Source: Solirubrobacterales bacterium
GTDB taxonomy: Bacteria; Actinomycetota; Thermoleophilia; Solirubrobacterales; Solirubrobacteraceae
Assembly: GCA_009781575.1 (NCBI GenBank)
Contig: WQXW01000108.1
Location: 1 to 6,421, forward strand
Direction: 5' to 3'
DNA length: 6,421 nucleotides
Shown: in pieces, positions 5,862 to 6,421 of the stretch
How the letters are laid out: the number at the start of each line of letters is the position of its first letter
How positions within the stretch are numbered: the first letter of the stretch is position 1
The notes under the pieces: generated by a model
What the model was told of the DNA's origin: nothing
Databases searched by the model: none
The model's input: the letters and a program-made list of their open reading frames with translations, nothing else
Position numbers and translations under genes: made by a program

Positions 5862-6421
5862 ATGTCGTCCACCGTGGGAACTGAGATCGAGACCCTCGCC
5901 GGCCCGCTGGAAGGGCAGTTGGGCGCGGGAATGGTCGTGACCGAGCCGTCGGCGATCACGGCGCTGATTCGGCCGTGGAACGCGCAGGTGAGCGCGCGTC
6001 CGTCGGTGGTGGCCCGCTGCCACACCACGGCGGATGTCCAGGGGGCGGTGCGCGCGGCCCGCGCGGCCGGCGTGGGGTTGTCGGTGCTGGGTGCGGGCCA
6101 CGACTGGGCCGGTCGCGCGATCCGGGACGGAGGCCTGCTGGTGGACCTGAGCGACATGAGGCAGGTCACGATCGACGTCGCCGGCGCGGGCTATGGCGCC
6201 GAGGCCCGCGACGGCGCCCAGGCGGGTGCCGAGGCGCAGGCGGGTGCCGAGGCCCAGGCGGGTGCCGAGGGCGGCGCGGAGGCGCGCGTGGCGGGCGGCG
6301 CGACCGTGAGCGACGTGCTGGACGCGGCGCGGGGGCACGGTTACGCGGGGGCGGTGGGCACGGTCGGCTCGGTGGGGTTCGCCGGGCTGACGCTCGGCGG
6401 CGGCTACGGGACCCTGATCGG
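5862..6421 (+). CDS. FAD-binding (PCMH/berberine-bridge-type) oxidoreductase, 5' part
   Basis: The frame is open to the window edge and gives the first 186 residues of what is normally a 430-480-residue flavin oxidase. PWNAQV (38-43), then RPSVVARCHTTADVQGAVRAA and VGLSVLGAGHDWAGR (71-85), mark the N-terminal FAD domain; His80 aligns with the His that carries covalent FAD in this family. AGGATVSDVLDAARGHG and VGTVGSVGFAGLTLGGGYG (165-183) complete the pyrophosphate-binding part. The Cys that gives the second flavin bond in berberine-bridge enzymes is replaced here by the Val or Gly of GTVG, so single covalent attachment is expected. Residues about 107-141 are an Ala/Gly/Glu-rich insertion absent from typical relatives. 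GGAGAGAGG (5845-5853) ends 8 bases before the ATG. Such enzymes oxidise alcohols, sugars or alkaloid-like rings; the substrate is unknown. Confidence 0.87.
   Translation, partial: MSSTVGTEIETLAGPLEGQLGAGMVVTEPSAITALIRPWNAQVSARPSVVARCHTTADVQGAVRAARAAGVGLSVLGAGHDWAGRAIRDGGLLVDLSDMRQVTIDVAGAGYGAEARDGAQAGAEAQAGAEAQAGAEGGAEARVAGGATVSDVLDAARGHGYAGAVGTVGSVGFAGLTLGGGYGTLI
6219..6272 (+). repeat. three 18-base tandem repeats inside the flavin oxidase gene
   Basis: Copies at 6219-6236, 6237-6254 and 6255-6272 share CAGGCGGGTGCCGAGG and differ only in their last two bases. They encode Gln-Ala-Gly-Ala-Glu-Ala twice and then a variant ending in Gly. A shorter related piece, GGCGCCGAGGCC, lies just upstream near 6195-6206. 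Near-identity at the DNA level, including third codon positions, points to recent slippage or unequal exchange. Confidence 0.85.

Noticed and set aside
5466..6338. Minus-strand frame opposite the IclR end and the flavin oxidase
   Set aside because: It has no family features, and the palindromes make both strands read alike around 5725-5791, which inflates its apparent coherence.
1..6421. CRISPR arrays, tRNA or rRNA genes, insertion sequences with transposase
   Set aside because: I looked on both strands and saw no spaced repeats of CRISPR type, no tRNA-like cloverleaf sequence, and no transposase motif.

Overview
The window is very GC-rich, uses GTG and probably CTG starts, and codes with heavy Ala/Arg/Gly bias. 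This suggests a high-GC actinobacterium, possibly of the Solirubrobacter/Conexibacter type (Thermoleophilia). That placement is an inference from composition and protein style, not from a marker gene.

Left part (1-2044), minus strand. It holds a Fic-domain protein (AMPylase type, with an N-terminal inhibitory motif and a helix-turn-helix-like C-terminus) and, upstream of it, a PIN-domain (VapC-like) RNase. The Fic promoter carries a strong inverted repeat. The PIN gene has no ATG or GTG ahead of its first catalytic Asp. Its best start is a CTG that overlaps the TGA of a short Arg/Ala-rich frame, which may be what is left of an antitoxin gene. This looks like a small toxin-type or stress island. 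About 200 bases between the PIN gene and tetR hold a near-perfect 28-base palindrome followed by a T-run, probably the terminator of tetR.

Centre (2045-4893). A TetR-family repressor on the minus strand is divergent from a plus-strand pair. The pair is an O-methyltransferase-like SAM enzyme and a two-dinucleotide-domain flavin monooxygenase that resembles the MSMEG_0569/CzcO group. The intergenic region has back-to-back sigma70-like promoters whose elements abut in a single TTGACAATTATA block, so one bound repressor could control both directions.

Right part (4894-6421). A 27-base tandem repeat straddles the monooxygenase stop codon. An IclR-family regulator follows, with a 3' end made of two GTGACCGC/GCGGTCAC palindromes, and then the 5' part of a covalent-flavin (PCMH/berberine-bridge-like) oxidase that runs off the window. 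The oxidase has a recently expanded-looking 18-base repeat that encodes a Gln-Ala-Gly-Ala-Glu-Ala stretch.

Taken together, the rightward genes (methyltransferase, monooxygenase, IclR, flavin oxidase) look like a regulated oxidative tailoring or catabolic locus for a small, perhaps aromatic, molecule under dual TetR/IclR control. The substrate cannot be read from the sequence.
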